Shown piece after piece: positions 14,552 to 15,761 of a DNA stretch of 15,761 nucleotides (its first letter is position 1; every line of letters starts with the position of its first letter). Source of the DNA: Prevotellaceae bacterium (GTDB taxonomy: Bacteria > Bacteroidota > Bacteroidia > Bacteroidales > Paludibacteraceae). The translations under genes were made by a program, and so were the position numbers. A model generated the notes under the pieces. The model saw only the letters and a list, made by a program, of their open reading frames with translations. It was not told where the DNA came from and ran no database searches. Location: assembly GCA_031290375.1 (NCBI GenBank), contig JAITNR010000124.1, positions 1-15,761 of the forward strand, in the 5' to 3' direction.

Positions 14552-15761
14552 TTATTTTATGTAAATTGATATTTTATTTATTATTTTATTTACAGCATTT
14601 TCCATCGCTTTTCGTGCTGCTTTATCCTGTGAAGTCGAACCGCCTTTTTCTGCAATTTCATCGCTGAATACTACTTTTTGTTTATGGGCGTCATACAATT
14701 CATACGAAACATCGACAAAGCAGAAAACAATATTTCCATTACTACTTGATTCTCTTGTAGATACATTAATTTTGAATTTCAAATCTGCCTTTGTTTCATC
14801 ATCAATAAAACTGCACCCGTTTACAGCCAATTCCGATTTTAATTTGTTGGCTACAATATTTACTTTTGCCCCGAATAAATCTTCATTGCTTTTTATAAAC
14901 ACCAATACGGCTTGTGCCAAACGTGCCGACATTTGCGTTATTTCATTGTGAAATTGCTCGGTTTTTGCTGTTTGCAATTCATTAGATGTAATTTTAGGCT
15001 CAACCATAACCATCGAATCTTGAATGGTTCTCACAGTTACAAGTGCGTTTTTTGCCATTTCGCACTGTTGCCGTGCTTTGGGCTTTTCTCCGCTATTTTC
15101 CAGCTCTGTTGCTGTTTTTAAGAAGCCGTCAATTTGGGTAATGTTCGTAGTTAAACGGTTTTGAAACTTTTCGAGGATTTCGTATTTCACATCTAACCGT
15201 GCCTGAATTTGGGCAAGGTCATCGAGCATTTGTTTTACTTTGGCTTGCTGCAAATCTTCGGCGGCAATTTTCGTGTCAATAGCGATGAGCAATTCTTGCG
15301 AAGCATGAATTTTCACAAGCAATGGCTGAATTGCAGGCAGTTGCTGACGCGCTTTGGCTTTCTCTTTGTTTACCTCCAAATTTTTTGCAGTTTGCAATAT
15401 GCCTTCCAACTGCATTACATCCGACGAAAGTTTTGCCTTGTAAAAACCGAGCAATTCGTGTTTATTGGCGTAAACAAAGGCGTAAACCATCTTGCTTTTT
15501 TTGTCGTAATAGCTTTCCACTTTCATCCCGACAATTTCGGCGGCAGACGATTTTTCTGTCGCGTTATACAACGATTCGTCCTCAATGTAGTTACCATTAA
15601 CACTATTACTGTACATTTCGGAACGTGTATTGCTGCTCATACTCACTTTGATATTTTCTATCAACTGCGATTGTGCGGTAGTTTTTATACGTTCTAAGGC
15701 TCTGTCAACAGTCTCATTTCCATTAATGTTTCCTTCGGCAAAGCCGGTGAGAAAGGTCTCG
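14552..15761 (-). CDS. LPP20-like envelope protein with duplicated helical segment (5' end missing)
   Basis: The frame is open to the right edge, so the N-terminus and signal peptide lie outside. The codon at 15664 is TTG and is not a convincing start, because coding sequence (TFLTGFAEGN, VDRALERIKTTAQSQLIENI) continues upstream of it. The first part resembles the LPP20 lipoprotein domain: an FAEG phrase, a helix with repeated Ala/Ile, then KVSMSSNTRSE, and later KSKMVYAFVYANK. The middle, 15412-14918, is mostly helical and carries two related 73-residue units. The last about 110 residues (KADLKFKINVSTRES, VSYELYDAHKQKVVFSDEI, AARKAMENAVNKI) resemble the C-terminal domain of FlgT/LPP20-like proteins. 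The downstream CsgG-like gene, 20 bp away, supports a joint envelope role. Lipidation cannot be judged here. Confidence 0.75.
   Translation of the reverse strand, partial: ETFLTGFAEGNINGNETVDRALERIKTTAQSQLIENIKVSMSSNTRSEMYSNSVNGNYIEDESLYNATEKSSAAEIVGMKVESYYDKKSKMVYAFVYANKHELLGFYKAKLSSDVMQLEGILQTAKNLEVNKEKAKARQQLPAIQPLLVKIHASQELLIAIDTKIAAEDLQQAKVKQMLDDLAQIQARLDVKYEILEKFQNRLTTNITQIDGFLKTATELENSGEKPKARQQCEMAKNALVTVRTIQDSMVMVEPKITSNELQTAKTEQFHNEITQMSARLAQAVLVFIKSNEDLFGAKVNIVANKLKSELAVNGCSFIDDETKADLKFKINVSTRESSSNGNIVFCFVDVSYELYDAHKQKVVFSDEIAEKGGSTSQDKAARKAMENAVNKIINKISIYIK
14918..15412 (-). repeat. Two diverged copies of a 73-residue helical unit
   Basis: Within the LPP20-like gene, 15412-15194 and 15136-14918 encode aligned units. 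QLEGILQTAKNLE matches QIDGFLKTATELE; EKAKARQQ matches EKPKARQQ; KIAAEDLQQAKVKQ matches KITSNELQTAKTEQ; and AQIQARL matches TQMSARL. The repeat period is 92 residues. Identity is modest at protein level, so the duplication is old. Confidence 0.8.

Noticed and set aside
14552..15664. Start of the LPP20-like gene at TTG 15664
   Set aside because: The frame continues with LPP20-like sequence to the window edge and no signal peptide follows the TTG; the gene is 5'-truncated by the window.
15209..15697. 162-codon plus-strand open frame opposite the LPP20-like gene
   Set aside because: The minus-strand frame has recognisable domains and an internal duplication; the opposite frame is Phe/Cys/His-rich, as expected of a shadow.

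Overview
The window looks like chromosomal DNA of a member of the Bacteroidota, most likely order Bacteroidales. The support is: a TonB-dependent receptor followed by two Bacteroidota-type surface lipoproteins (DUF5689-like and DUF6359/choice-of-anchor-J-like); promoter-like sequences matching the Bacteroidota TTTG / TAnnTTTG signal instead of sigma-70 boxes; weak or absent Shine-Dalgarno sequences; a stand-alone MnmD; and BspA-type LRR_5 repeats. The intergenic DNA is AT-rich.

Left part (1-1260): a complete Rpn-family PD-(D/E)XK nuclease gene whose 3' third contains an eleven-unit, 12-bp coding repeat followed by a small helical, possibly DNA-binding tail. After it come a start-less 56-codon vestige and a bidirectional terminator.

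Minus-strand cell-surface operon (6726-1272, read leftwards): a good promoter, a roughly 240-nt leader with three small hairpins, a TonB-dependent outer-membrane receptor lacking the usual N-terminal carboxypeptidase-like domain, then two lipoproteins separated by about 50 bp. The group resembles a SusCD-style uptake pair, but the SusD role would be filled by DUF5689/DUF6359 lipoproteins. The ligand is unknown.

Central housekeeping block: tRNA-Glu(UUC) and rpsT share a promoter and end at a strong terminator. A minus-strand outer-membrane barrel gene with no ATG start follows. Then comes a plus-strand run of RluA-family pseudouridine synthase, mnmD, trpS and ispE, with only one promoter-like signal found ahead of it. 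Three of these four genes serve tRNA/rRNA modification or charging; the fourth is in isoprenoid synthesis.

Right part: a 400-bp intergenic region with a nested palindromic repeat element and two strong hairpins. Beyond it, on the minus strand, are a CsgG-like protein fused to nine BspA-type leucine-rich repeats and, 20 bp upstream of it, an LPP20-like envelope protein with an internally duplicated helical segment. The latter gene runs off the right edge. This pair and the Rpn gene with its possible gene-within-a-gene are the most interesting parts.
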